Positions 1 to 8,299 of a stretch of 14,066 bases of DNA are shown here, in pieces. Below the pieces are notes generated by a model that saw only the letters and a program-made list of their open reading frames with translations, was not told the origin of the DNA and ran no database searches. The translations under genes and the position numbers were made by a program. Position 1 is the first letter of the stretch. Each line of letters opens with the position of its first letter. This stretch comes from an uncultured Lachnospiraceae bacterium (lineage in GTDB: Bacteria > Bacillota > Clostridia > Lachnospirales > Lachnospiraceae), in NCBI GenBank assembly GCA_910584585.1, contig CAJUBP010000065.1, positions 1 through 14,066 of the forward strand, written 5' to 3'.

Positions 1-74
1 TTCTGTCAGGATAATTTATAATCTGCCAGCAGGATAAACTTGTTCTGCCATGACAATAGGGTTGTCTAATTCCT

Positions 75-2699
75 CTAGTTGTTAATAGCCGCCTGAGCCG
101 CCGCCAATCTTGCAATCGGTACACGGAATGGTGAACAGGAAACATAGTCCAAACCAATCTTATGGCAGAATTCTACAGAAGAGGGATCTCCTCCATGCTC
201 ACCGCAGATACCAATATGAAGATTCGGATTCACTGGTTTCCCTAACTTGATTGCAGTTTCCATCAACTTGCCAACGCCAATCTGGTCAAGCTTTGCAAAT
301 GGATCATTCTCAAAAATCTTAGCGTCATAATATGCTTCTAAGAATTTGCCAGCGTCATCCCGTGAGAAACCGAAAGTCATCTGCGTCAGGTCATTCGTTC
401 CGAAACAGAAAAAGTCGGCTTCTGTTGCGATTTCGTCTGCAGTAAGCGCTGCTCTTGGAATCTCAATCATAGTACCTACTTCATATTCTAATTCAACGCC
501 TGCAGCAGCAATTTCTGCGTCAGCAGTTTCCACTACTACTTTCTTCACGTACTTTAACTCTTTAATATCGCCGATTAACGGAATCATGATTTCCGGTTTC
601 AAAGCCCAGTCTGCATGAGCTTTCTTTACGTTGATAGCTGCACGGATTACTGCGCTTGTCTGCATTTTAGCAATTTCCGGATAGGTAACTGCAAGACGGC
701 ATCCACGGTGTCCCATCATCGGATTGAACTCATGGAGAGAATCAATCAAGGCTTTGATATCTTCTACAGATTTGCCCTGAGCGTCTGCCAGTTTCTTAAT
801 ATCTTCTTCTTCGGTAGGAACGAATTCATGCAGAGGCGGATCCAAGAAACGGATGGTAACCGGATTGCCTTCCAGAGCTTCGTATAATTTTTCAAAGTCT
901 CCCTGCTGGTACGGAAGGATTTTAGCCAGAGCAGCTTCCCTCTCTTCTACGGTGTCTGCGCAGATCATTTCACGGAATGCAGCAATTCTGTCTTCTTCGA
1001 AGAACATATGCTCGGTACGGCAGAGACCGATACCCTCTGCACCTAGTTCACGCGCTTTCTTAGCGTCAGCAGGAGTATCTGCGTTAGTGCGAACCTTTAA
1101 TGTTCTGTATTTGTCTGCCCATGCCATAATTCTTCCGAATTCGCCTGCAATGGTTGCGTCAACCGTAGGAATCAGACCGTCATAAATGTTACCTGTGGTA
1201 CCGTCAATGGAGATAGGATCTCCTTCATGATACTCTTTGCCTGCCAGAGTAAATTTCTTATTCTCTTCATCCATGGCAATGTCACCGCAGCCGGATACAC
1301 AGCAGGTTCCCATACCACGCGCAACAACAGCTGCATGGCTGGTCATACCGCCGCGGACAGTCAGGATACCCTGAGCGGCTTTCATGCCTGTAATATCTTC
1401 TGGAGAAGTTTCAAGACGTACTAATACAACTTTTTCGCCTTTTTCTGCCCATGCCACAGCATCGTCAGCAGAAAACACGATTTTACCGCATGCAGCTCCC
1501 GGAGAAGCGCCAAGGCCCTTGCCGGCAGGAGTTGCCGATTTCAGTGCAGCAGCGTCAAACTGAGGATGCAGTAAAGTATCCAGGTTACGCGGATCAATCA
1601 TAGCAACTGCTTCTTCTTCCGTTCTCATGCCTTCGTCCACTAAATCACATGCAATTTTCAGAGCAGCCTGAGCGGTTCTCTTGCCATTACGTGTCTGCAG
1701 CATATAAAGCTTCTCATTTTCAACGGTAAACTCCATATCCTGCATATCTCTGTAATGATTCTCTAAGGTTGCGCATACTTCTGTAAACTGCTTGAATGCA
1801 GCCGGGAATTTTTCTTCCATCTGGGCAATTGGCATAGGAGTGCGGACTCCGGCAACCACGTCTTCACCCTGAGCGTTGGTCAGGAACTCACCCATCAGTT
1901 TCTTTTCGCCGGTAGCCGGATCACGGGTAAATGCAACTCCTGTTCCGCAGTCATCGCCCATATTTCCAAATGCCATACTCTGTACGTTTACAGCAGTACC
2001 CCAGGAATAGGGAATATCATTGTCACGACGGTATACATTTGCGCGGGGGTTGTCCCAGGAACGGAATACAGCTTTTACTGCGCCCATTAACTGTTCCTTC
2101 GGATCATCCGGGAAATCTTCACCGATTTTTTCTTTATATTCAGCTTTGAATTGAGATGCGAGTTCTTTTAAATCTTCTGCTGTCAGATCAACGTCCTGTG
2201 TAACGCCCTTATCAGCTTTCATTTTGTCAATCAGTTCTTCGAAGTACTTCTTTCCTACTTCCATAACTACGTCAGAATACATCTGGATAAATCTTCTGTA
2301 GCAGTCCCATGCCCAGCGGGGATTGCCTGATTTTTCAGCAATCACGTTTACTACAGTCTCGTTCAGTCCCAGATTCAGAATGGTGTCCATCATACCAGGC
2401 ATGGAGGCTCTTGCGCCGGAACGTACTGATACCAGAAGAGGATTCTCTTTATCACCGAATTTTTTTCCTGTAATTTCTTCCATCTTGACAATGTACTCAT
2501 TGATCTGGCCCTGAATTTCCTCATTAATCTGGCGGCCATCCTCATAATACTGAGTACATGCTTCTGTTGTGATAGTAAAGCCCTGTGGTACCGGAAGACC
2601 TAAACTGGTCATTTCAGCAAGGTTTGCGCCTTTTCCTCCAAGAAGTTCACGCATGCTTGCATTTCCCTCTTTGAAGAGATACACCCATTTGTTTGCCAT
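75..2699 (-). CDS. ppdK: Pyruvate, phosphate dikinase
   Basis: Cytoplasmic enzyme that interconverts pyruvate + ATP + phosphate and PEP + AMP + pyrophosphate; in clostridia it takes part in glycolysis and gluconeogenesis. The 874-residue length is that of the full family. Seen in order: N-terminal nucleotide-binding domain beginning with the LLGGKGANLAEM motif (about 19-30) and extending to about 340; central phosphohistidine domain with GGMTSHAAVVARGMG, putting the catalytic histidine at 455, the same number as in the well-studied Clostridium symbiosum enzyme; and a C-terminal TIM-barrel PEP/pyruvate domain with LCRTEHMF, GTNDLTQMTFGFSRDD and GICGEHGGDPSS, which carries the catalytic cysteine (about 832). 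The start is set by AGGAGG at 2707-2712, seven bases before ATG. The gene stands alone, divergent from the zinc-ribbon gene. No PDRP-type regulator gene lies beside it. No clear terminator is visible in bases 1-74. Intact and ordinary; identification is secure. Confidence 0.98.
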   Translation of the reverse strand: MANKWVYLFKEGNASMRELLGGKGANLAEMTSLGLPVPQGFTITTEACTQYYEDGRQINEEIQGQINEYIVKMEEITGKKFGDKENPLLVSVRSGARASMPGMMDTILNLGLNETVVNVIAEKSGNPRWAWDCYRRFIQMYSDVVMEVGKKYFEELIDKMKADKGVTQDVDLTAEDLKELASQFKAEYKEKIGEDFPDDPKEQLMGAVKAVFRSWDNPRANVYRRDNDIPYSWGTAVNVQSMAFGNMGDDCGTGVAFTRDPATGEKKLMGEFLTNAQGEDVVAGVRTPMPIAQMEEKFPAAFKQFTEVCATLENHYRDMQDMEFTVENEKLYMLQTRNGKRTAQAALKIACDLVDEGMRTEEEAVAMIDPRNLDTLLHPQFDAAALKSATPAGKGLGASPGAACGKIVFSADDAVAWAEKGEKVVLVRLETSPEDITGMKAAQGILTVRGGMTSHAAVVARGMGTCCVSGCGDIAMDEENKKFTLAGKEYHEGDPISIDGTTGNIYDGLIPTVDATIAGEFGRIMAWADKYRTLKVRTNADTPADAKKARELGAEGIGLCRTEHMFFEEDRIAAFREMICADTVEEREAALAKILPYQQGDFEKLYEALEGNPVTIRFLDPPLHEFVPTEEEDIKKLADAQGKSVEDIKALIDSLHEFNPMMGHRGCRLAVTYPEIAKMQTSAVIRAAINVKKAHADWALKPEIMIPLIGDIKELKYVKKVVVETADAEIAAAGVELEYEVGTMIEIPRAALTADEIATEADFFCFGTNDLTQMTFGFSRDDAGKFLEAYYDAKIFENDPFAKLDQIGVGKLMETAIKLGKPVNPNLHIGICGEHGGDPSSVEFCHKIGLDYVSCSPFRVPIARLAAAQAAINN

Positions 2700-2790
2700 T
2701 TGAATTCCTCCTAAAATTTACTTTGATTTATTGTTATGCAGATACAGATCAGCGGTTGAAAATTTCCATGCCTTATAATTCCGTATCCGC

Positions 2791-2875
2791 CATTCCACAA
2801 TGAGACAGTGAATGACAGTGAAACTTTATCTTTTATCATTCCACAGTGAGAAAGCGCACAATTCTAAAGCGCACA
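2791..2875. repeat. Direct repeats in the ppdK leader/promoter region
   Basis: Two sets of short direct repeats lie between the ppdK promoter and its gene. The 15-base unit CATTCCACAATGAGA at 2791-2805 recurs as CATTCCACAGTGAGA at 2837-2851, 46 bases apart. The 10-base AAAGCGCACA occurs at 2851-2860 and again at 2866-2875, 15 bases apart, just downstream of the -10 box, and ATTCTA (the complement of the -10 box) occurs at 2861-2866 and 2881-2886. They could be paired binding sites for a regulator or the trace of a small duplication that doubled the -10 region; the sequence does not decide. Confidence 0.5.
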
Positions 2876-2880
2876 CATAT

Positions 2881-2908
2881 ATTCTAACATATTTTGGAAT
2901 AATAGCAA
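2881..2908 (-). promoter_or_regulatory. Promoter of ppdK
   Basis: On the minus strand TTGCTA (2903-2908) and TAGAAT (2881-2886) are separated by 16 bases. This places the start of transcription near 2874 and gives a leader of about 170 bases before ppdK. The boxes are good but not perfect matches to the sigma-A consensus. Confidence 0.55.
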
Positions 2909-3077
2909 GTCTATTTTTTCGTTTTTTTTCAATTATAATAAAACTTAGATGGGAAAATACTTAATTGAAAAATGCCGCTGCAAAAAAAGATTTTATTCCA
3001 TTTCACGGGGCCGGAGCAATTTTAAAACTGGGCTACATTGACTAAATTCAGCATGAAATCTGGTGTGAAGTGGGGCG

Positions 3078-3136
3078 GCGTCTTGCGGGAATAAATTTTA
3101 AGACACGCTCTAGTACTCCATCCGGTTGGAGTACTA
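3078..3136 (+). repeat. Two tandem hairpins before the zinc-ribbon gene
   Basis: The first potential hairpin pairs GTCTT (3080-3084) with AAGAC (3100-3104), with a further GC pair outside it. The second is a perfect 10-bp inverted repeat: TAGTACTCCA (3111-3120), loop TCCGGT, TGGAGTACTA (3127-3136). It ends 19 bases before the AGGAGG of the following gene, too near and without a T-run to be a typical terminator. It may be an operator, a structured leader or the end of an interspersed repeat. The whole stretch 3005-3136 is richer in G than the AT-rich DNA before it. Confidence 0.55.
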
Positions 3137-3168
3137 AAACGCAGAAGGCAAAAACAGGAGGATCTGAT

Positions 3169-3498
3169 ATGAAATGTAAAATATGCAAAGCTGAAAATCT
3201 GCCAGGCACACATTACTGCCAGAATTGCGGCGGAAAATTAAAAGTTAAGAATTCAGGAGGCCTTCTATGGGAAAAGGGCAAAGCATTTGCGGGACTTGGG
3301 CACAAAGGCTCTTCCATTGCCCCGCTGGGCGCCATGGCTGTTGAAAATCAGGGAAAGGAATTTGGGGAAATGACGTTCCGTAAAAATCTTGTAAAAGTCT
3401 GTCCTAAAAAAGACGGCTCCTGGTATTGTCCCGACTGCGGAGAATTAAATGAACAATACAAAAATTTCTGCAAAAACTGCGGCCGGGATTATGTCTAA
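3169..3498 (+). CDS. Small protein with two zinc ribbons
   Basis: A 109-residue protein of unknown role. What can be seen is a CxxC pair of knuckles at each end: C3/C6 with C17/C20 (CKIC and CQNCGG) and C87/C90 with C101/C104 (CPDCGELN and CKNCG), both typical of the zinc-ribbon fold of the zinc_ribbon_2/DZR type. The middle (about 25-75) is a glycine-rich linker with no membrane segment and no signal peptide. I chose the ATG at 3169 because AGGAGG (3156-3161) stands seven bases before it; upstream in-frame codons back to 3070 run through the hairpins and are unlikely to be translated. Such proteins usually bind nucleic acid or another protein, but nothing here tells which. It is a single-gene unit ending at the long palindrome 3588-3694. 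The coding call is strong, the function open. Confidence 0.85.
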   Translation: MKCKICKAENLPGTHYCQNCGGKLKVKNSGGLLWEKGKAFAGLGHKGSSIAPLGAMAVENQGKEFGEMTFRKNLVKVCPKKDGSWYCPDCGELNEQYKNFCKNCGRDYV

Positions 3499-3587
3499 TC
3501 TCAGAACCCCCTCTGCAAACACGCGCCAACGCTGCTGTGAACCTTCTAAATTTGGATACGGCAGAAATAAAACACCAAAAAGAAATG

Positions 3588-3694
3588 AAAAAGGGGCTGC
3601 CGGAAAATGAAATTCCTGCGTAATACGTAGTTTGAAATTCCACGATTTACAGCTATATATTATGGAGATTTGCCATTTCCCGACAGCCCTTTTT
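3588..3694. terminator. Long imperfect palindrome, probable two-way terminator or MITE-like element
   Basis: Between the convergent zinc-ribbon gene and glyS. The left arm runs AAAAAGGGGCTGCCGG (3588-3603) then AAAATGAAATTCC (3604-3616); the right arm runs GGAGATTT (3664-3671), CATTT (3674-3678), CCCGACAGCCCTTTTT (3679-3694). The arms pair over most of their length with a few mismatches and bulges, leaving an inner part of about 47 bases that holds a smaller hairpin (CTGCGTA / TACGTAG). GC-rich stems flanked by A-run and T-run on opposite sides fit a rho-independent terminator working for both strands. The size of about 107 bases and nearly full-length symmetry would also suit a miniature inverted-repeat element; no target-site duplication is evident. 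Confidence 0.65.
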
Positions 3695-3708
3695 AAACGG
3701 CACTGCAG

Positions 3709-5106
3709 TTAAAAATCAAATTTATCCGCAAAATACGCATTCAGTTCTTCTATCTTCACCCGTTCCTGTTCCATACTGTCACGGAACCGTACCGTTACTG
3801 CCCCGTCGTTTTCTGATTCAAAATCATAGGTTACGCAGAAAGGCGTTCCGATTTCATCCTGTCTCCGATAACGCTTCCCGATATTTCCCCTGTCGTCAAA
3901 TTCACAGTTATATTTCTTGGATAACTGGGCGAAAATCTTCTCCGCGCCTTCATTCAGCTTCTTCGAGAGAGGCAGAACGCCGATTTTCACAGGCGCAAGA
4001 GCCGGATGGAAATGAAGCACGGTCCGCATATCCGGTTTTTCTTCTGTGCCGATATTTTCCTCGTCATAAGCGGAGCAGAGGAATGCCAGAACTACACGGT
4101 CTGCGCCCAGGGAAGGCTCGATGACATAGGGAATGTATTTTTCCTTCTTTTCGTCGTCAAAATAACTCATATCCTGGCCGGAAGTTTCCTGATGCCGGGT
4201 CAGATCATAATCGGTGCGGTCAGCAATTCCCCAAAGCTCGCCCCAGCCAAAGGGAAACAGAAATTCGAAGTCTGTGGTGGCTTTGCTGTAGAAGGACAGC
4301 TCTTCCGGATCATGGTCGCGCAGACGCAGCTCTTCTTCCTTCATGCCAAGGTTCAGCAGCCAGTCACGGCAGAAACTTCTCCAGTACTGGAACCACTCCA
4401 AATCAGTTCCCGGCACACAGAAAAACTCCAGTTCCATCTGTTCAAATTCCCTTGTGCGGAACGTAAAATTGCCGGGCGTAATTTCATTTCGGAAAGATTT
4501 TCCAATCTGGCAGATGCCGAAAGGAACTTTTTTACGGGAAGTCCGCTGTACATTTTTAAAGTTTACAAAAATACCCTGGGCTGTTTCCGGCCGCAGATAT
4601 ACGGTATTCTTGGCGTCTTCCGTAACCCCCTGGAATGTCTTGAACATTAAGTTAAACTGACGGATATCGGTAAAGTTATGTTTGCCGCAGGAAGGGCACG
4701 GAATCTGATGCTCTTCAATAAAATTCACCATCTGCTCCTGGCTCCAGCCATCTACAGTGCCGTCCAGTTCAATGTCCTGCTCCTGGGCGTAATCCTCGAT
4801 GATTTTGTCCGCGCGAAACCGTTCATGGCATTCCCGACAGTCCATCAGGGGATCTGAAAATCCCCCTAAATGCCCGGAAGCCACCCAGGTCTGGGGATTC
4901 ATCAAAATAGCACAGTCCACGCCTACGTTGTAAGGATTCTCTGTCACAAACTTCTTCCACCACGCCTGCTTCACATTATTTTTCAGTTCCACGCCCAAAT
5001 TGCCGTAATCCCAGGTATTCGCAAGGCCGCCGTAAATCTCAGAACCCGGATAGACAAAGCCTCTCGCTTTTGCCAGCGCCACGATTTTTTCCATGGTTTT
5101 TTCCAT
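3709..5106 (-). CDS. glyS: Glycyl-tRNA synthetase, single-chain alpha2 type
   Basis: Charges tRNA-Gly with glycine in the cytoplasm. At 465 residues it has the size of the homodimeric class II enzyme rather than the two-subunit GlyQ/GlyS type. Seen: N-terminal FVYPGSEIYGG (about 17-27); a CxxC pair at C90/C93 and CPSC at C137/C140, consistent with a zinc-binding insertion; RPETAQG (172-178); class II motif 2 FRNEITPGNFTFRTREFEQ (205-223); motif 3 in EPSLGADRVVLAF (from 330); and a C-terminal anticodon-binding domain from about 365 to the end. The start ATG at 5106 has AGAGG seven bases upstream; a second in-frame ATG four codons on is less favoured. It follows the lipoprotein gene by 28 bases and is probably co-transcribed with it. 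No T-box leader is visible before glyS, nor room for one. Intact. Confidence 0.97.
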   Translation of the reverse strand: MEKTMEKIVALAKARGFVYPGSEIYGGLANTWDYGNLGVELKNNVKQAWWKKFVTENPYNVGVDCAILMNPQTWVASGHLGGFSDPLMDCRECHERFRADKIIEDYAQEQDIELDGTVDGWSQEQMVNFIEEHQIPCPSCGKHNFTDIRQFNLMFKTFQGVTEDAKNTVYLRPETAQGIFVNFKNVQRTSRKKVPFGICQIGKSFRNEITPGNFTFRTREFEQMELEFFCVPGTDLEWFQYWRSFCRDWLLNLGMKEEELRLRDHDPEELSFYSKATTDFEFLFPFGWGELWGIADRTDYDLTRHQETSGQDMSYFDDEKKEKYIPYVIEPSLGADRVVLAFLCSAYDEENIGTEEKPDMRTVLHFHPALAPVKIGVLPLSKKLNEGAEKIFAQLSKKYNCEFDDRGNIGKRYRRQDEIGTPFCVTYDFESENDGAVTVRFRDSMEQERVKIEELNAYFADKFDF

Positions 5107-5134
5107 ATTGCTACCTCTTTCTCATTATACTTTT

Positions 5135-5755
5135 TTATTCATAAATCACATAAACCAGAGCAGATTCTTCCCCGTCCTCCGATTCTTCCGGAAGCTGAAT
5201 GGACACGGTATCCTTTGCTTTCATGGTTGTATACTTAGAAGAAACATACCGGATGGTGCCGTCTACTTTCACATCCACCTTTTCACTTAAAATAATCACT
5301 TTTGCGTCCAGATCCGCAACAGCGTCTTTCTTTACGCGTCCGGCAGCTTCCCCGTCTTCAATTTCTGTAAAATCTTCCTCGAAGCTATACCCCTCCGCCA
5401 ATGCCTGGGGGATGGTTCCGGAAAATAATGTCACCTCATTAAAGTTCTGATAGTCCTCACAGCCGCTGTACTTGATAAAAAGCCTGGCAACGCCGTCTTC
5501 TACGGAGAATTCATCTATACTGACAGTGTTTTTCCCATGCTCTTCCTGATAATCCGCAACCCTTTCATCGATATAATTCTTAAGCTCTTCTTCGTCATAA
5601 TAATCTTTGTCAAAATCTGCGATAGCCGCACTGACTACATTGCCCTTTTTCTGTATGTACACGGTATCACGATCCGCCTCCAAAGATTTTCCACATCCGG
5701 TCAAAAGTCCGGCAATCACAAGCATGGCCAGGCTGATGGAAATAAATTTTTTCAT
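5135..5755 (-). CDS. Hypothetical lipoprotein
   Basis: A 206-residue secreted protein of unknown function, expected to be anchored to the outer face of the cell membrane. The N-terminus is a clear lipoprotein signal: MKK, a hydrophobic stretch, then the lipobox LTGC with the cysteine at residue 21. The mature part is acidic (runs such as DFDKDYYDEEELKNY and EESEDGEES) with no further membrane segment and no motif I recognise. The ATG at 5755 is chosen because GAGGAGG stands six bases before it; an apparent longer frame begins with a TTG that overlaps that ribosome site, so it is not real. It is first in a two-gene unit with glyS, 28 bases downstream; nothing in the sequence suggests a functional link to tRNA charging. 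Gene call firm, function unknown. Confidence 0.88.
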   Translation of the reverse strand: MKKFISISLAMLVIAGLLTGCGKSLEADRDTVYIQKKGNVVSAAIADFDKDYYDEEELKNYIDERVADYQEEHGKNTVSIDEFSVEDGVARLFIKYSGCEDYQNFNEVTLFSGTIPQALAEGYSFEEDFTEIEDGEAAGRVKKDAVADLDAKVIILSEKVDVKVDGTIRYVSSKYTTMKAKDTVSIQLPEESEDGEESALVYVIYE

Positions 5756-5793
5756 GTTAAACCTCCTCAAAGTCTAATACGTGAATCGCAAAT

Positions 5794-5822
5794 ATTATAC
5801 TCTTTTCTGACTGTGATTGCAA
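5794..5822 (-). promoter_or_regulatory. Promoter of the lipoprotein-glyS unit
   Basis: On the minus strand TTGCAA (5817-5822) and a perfect TATAAT (5794-5799) are 17 bases apart. Transcription should start near 5787, leaving only about 30 bases of leader before the lipoprotein ATG. That is too short for a T-box or riboswitch, so this copy of glyS looks constitutively expressed. Confidence 0.8.
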
Positions 5823-5913
5823 CTATTGATTTCCTGATTTGGATGAAATTTCCCTGGTTTATCTTTGACGATATTTGTCTATTTCGCTATTTTTTTGTTT
5901 TTTGTTTCCTATT

Positions 5914-8295
5914 TTACGCAAAAAGCTCATTGGCATACCGCACAGATCCCATAGCGTCTTTGGAATAAAAATCCGCGCCTATCTGATCGGCATAAGTCTG
6001 AGTCAGAACTGCCCCGCCCACCATAATTTTGCAGTCCGGCAATTCCCGGTTCAGAAGCTGGATGGTAAGCTCCATATTGGCCACCGTAGTGGTCATCAGC
6101 GCGCTTAAGCCCACCAGCCGTACCTGATGCTCTCTGGCTGCTTCCAGTATCCGCTCCGGCGCCACGTCTTTGCCCAAATCAATCACCTGGAATCCATAGT
6201 TCTCCAGCAGCACTTTCACGATATTTTTTCCGATATCGTGAATATCGCCTTTTACGGTGGCAATTACGATTGTTCCTTTGGATTCCGACACGGTTCCTTT
6301 TGCCGTCAGGTGTTTCTTGACAGCGTCAAATCCAGCCTTTGCCGCTTCTGCGCTCATCAAAAGCTGGGGAAGGAAGATGGTTTTCTTTTCAAAGCCCTGT
6401 CCCACCTGATCTAACGCAGGAATTAAATCTTCATCAATAACGGCTAAAGGTTCCCTGGACTGCAATTCTTGTTCCGCCGCTTTCCCGGCGCTTTCGGCAA
6501 GACCTTTCACCACTGCGTCAAACAAGGTAAGTTCTGCAGTTCCTGCGGCAGAAACCTGTGACTGCGGGGGCTGTTCGGAAAAATAGCGGATATAACTGCC
6601 GCACTGTTCATCGCTTCCGTTTAACGCGCAATAGGCGTAATAGGCCGCCATCATAGCGTCACTGCCCGGGTTGATAATGCCGGCGCTTAATCCCCGTGAC
6701 AGCGCAATGGTGAAAAAGGCGGTATTCACTTTTTCCCGCTGAGGCAGGCCGAAGGAAATGTTGGATACGCCCAGCGTAGTATGCACCCCAAGGGTATGGC
6801 GGACATAATTCAGGGCATCCAGCGTGATTGCCGCGTTCTCCTGTCCGGTGCTGATGGTCAGGGTAAGGGTGTCGATCAGCAAATCCTTTTTGGAAATGCC
6901 GTATTTTGCCGCTTCTTTGATGATTTTTTCGGCAATGTCAATGCGCCCCCTGGCCGTATCCGGAATGCCGTTTTCATCCAGAGTCAGGCAGACAATCATG
7001 CCGCCGTACTTTGCCGCTAAGGGAAATACCGCGTCCATGGACTCCTGCTTGCCGTTGACGGAATTAATCAGTGGCTTTCCGTTATAAAGCCGCAGGGCGG
7101 TTTCCATGGCTGCCATGTCAGAGGTGTCGATCTGCAGCGGCAGTCCGGTGACGCCCTGCAGCCCGGTAATGACTTTTTCCATCATTTCCGCTTCGTTGAT
7201 TTCAGGAAGGCCTACATTTACATCCAGGATATGGGCCCCTTTGTCCTGCTGCGTCAATGCTTCTTTATAGATATATTCCAGATCATTTTCCCGCAGCGCC
7301 TGTTTAAACCGGGATTTTCCGGTGGGATTAATTCGTTCGCCGATTATTTTGGGGTGTTCGTCAAATACCACTGCATGGGTATAGGAGGAAACCACGGATC
7401 GGTGTTTCTCTGTGACGGAAAGAGGCGGGATTCCTCTGCAGGCTTCGGTCAGGGCGCGAATGTGTTCCGGGCTTGTGCCGCAGCATCCCCCCAGAATGGA
7501 GGCCCCGTCTCTGGCAATCTCTTTCATAATGGAGGCAAAATCTTCTGGTTCTACCAGATAGGATGTTTTCCCATCCACCACTACCGGAAGTCCTGCGTTG
7601 GGATTTACCACAATGGGCAGTGAGGTGATTTCCCGCAGCCTGGGGAGAAATTTCTTCATCACATCCGGGCCGAATCCGCAGTTTAAGCCGATGGCGTCCA
7701 CTCTCAAACCTTCCAATAACGCCACAGCCGCTTCCATGTCCGCTCCTGTCAGCAGTTTCCCATTTTCATCAAACACCATGGTGACAATCACGGGGAGGCT
7801 GGTATGCTCCTTTGCCGCCAAAACAGCCGCCTTGATTTCGTAGGCGTCATTCATAGTTTCAATCAGGCAGAGATCGGCGCCGGCCTGTTCCCCGGCCGTG
7901 CATACCGGCGCAAAAGCATTGCAGGCCTCTTCAAAGGGCAGATCCCCCAACGGCTCCAGCAGCTTGCCCAAAGAACCGATGTCTAAGGCGACGAAGGCTT
8001 CTTTTCCAGTTTCGGCAATGGCCCGTTTTGCAAGCTGAATCCCCTTCGCGGTCAGTTCTTCGCAGGTATATCCGCAGTTTTTCATTTTAAAGGGGTTGAC
8101 GCCGAAAGTGTTGGATTTGAGGATATCACAGCCGGCCTCCAAGTAACTTTTGTGGATCTTGAAAATGACGTCCTCTCTGGTCATATTCCAGACTTCCGGC
8201 AATTCTCCTGGCTGAATGCCTTGTCTTTGCAGCATGGTTCCCATGGCTCCGTCAAAAAACAGCAGTTCTTTATTTAATCGGTCTAAAAAATTCAT
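5914..8295 (-). CDS. metH: Cobalamin-dependent methionine synthase lacking the reactivation domain
   Basis: Transfers the methyl group of 5-methyl-tetrahydrofolate via cobalamin to homocysteine, giving methionine. The 793 residues hold three of the four modules of the roughly 1,200-residue E. coli enzyme: homocysteine methyltransferase barrel (about 1-285; FFDGAMGTML at 13-22 and zinc ligands C206, C271, C272 in GLNCG and GGCCGTSPEH); folate-binding barrel (about 315-560; IIGERINPTGK at 317); and cobalamin cap plus cobalamin domain (about 585-793; DIHDIG at 684-689 with the cobalt-ligand H686, SALMTTT, GGAVLT). The S-adenosylmethionine reactivation module is absent here and is encoded by the gene just upstream. 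I place the start at 8295 (MNFLDRL) because the previous gene stops four bases before it and GGAGAG precedes at a suitable distance; the upstream in-frame codons overlap that gene. Third gene of the metF unit. No terminator hairpin seen after the stop. Confidence 0.95.
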   Translation of the reverse strand: MNFLDRLNKELLFFDGAMGTMLQRQGIQPGELPEVWNMTREDVIFKIHKSYLEAGCDILKSNTFGVNPFKMKNCGYTCEELTAKGIQLAKRAIAETGKEAFVALDIGSLGKLLEPLGDLPFEEACNAFAPVCTAGEQAGADLCLIETMNDAYEIKAAVLAAKEHTSLPVIVTMVFDENGKLLTGADMEAAVALLEGLRVDAIGLNCGFGPDVMKKFLPRLREITSLPIVVNPNAGLPVVVDGKTSYLVEPEDFASIMKEIARDGASILGGCCGTSPEHIRALTEACRGIPPLSVTEKHRSVVSSYTHAVVFDEHPKIIGERINPTGKSRFKQALRENDLEYIYKEALTQQDKGAHILDVNVGLPEINEAEMMEKVITGLQGVTGLPLQIDTSDMAAMETALRLYNGKPLINSVNGKQESMDAVFPLAAKYGGMIVCLTLDENGIPDTARGRIDIAEKIIKEAAKYGISKKDLLIDTLTLTISTGQENAAITLDALNYVRHTLGVHTTLGVSNISFGLPQREKVNTAFFTIALSRGLSAGIINPGSDAMMAAYYAYCALNGSDEQCGSYIRYFSEQPPQSQVSAAGTAELTLFDAVVKGLAESAGKAAEQELQSREPLAVIDEDLIPALDQVGQGFEKKTIFLPQLLMSAEAAKAGFDAVKKHLTAKGTVSESKGTIVIATVKGDIHDIGKNIVKVLLENYGFQVIDLGKDVAPERILEAAREHQVRLVGLSALMTTTVANMELTIQLLNRELPDCKIMVGGAVLTQTYADQIGADFYSKDAMGSVRYANELFA

Positions 8296-8299
8296 CGGT

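Noticed and set aside
1..74. Terminator of ppdK
   Set aside because: Only a 4-bp stem (CTGC/GCAG) without a T-run is present; the true terminator probably lies outside the window.
346..2514. Several plus-strand open frames of 63-110 codons
   Set aside because: All are antisense shadows of ppdK, without ribosome sites or protein-like patterns.
3022..3213. Minus-strand 63-codon frame
   Set aside because: Overlaps the hairpins and the start of the zinc-ribbon gene, has no ribosome site, and is more simply the complement of a structured non-coding block.
4006..4650. Plus-strand open frame of 214 codons
   Set aside because: It lies wholly within glyS on the other strand, has no ribosome site or recognisable domain, and glyS is certain by its motifs.
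6127..7986. Plus-strand frames opposite metH, up to 130 codons
   Set aside because: Antisense shadows of a gene identified by clear motifs.
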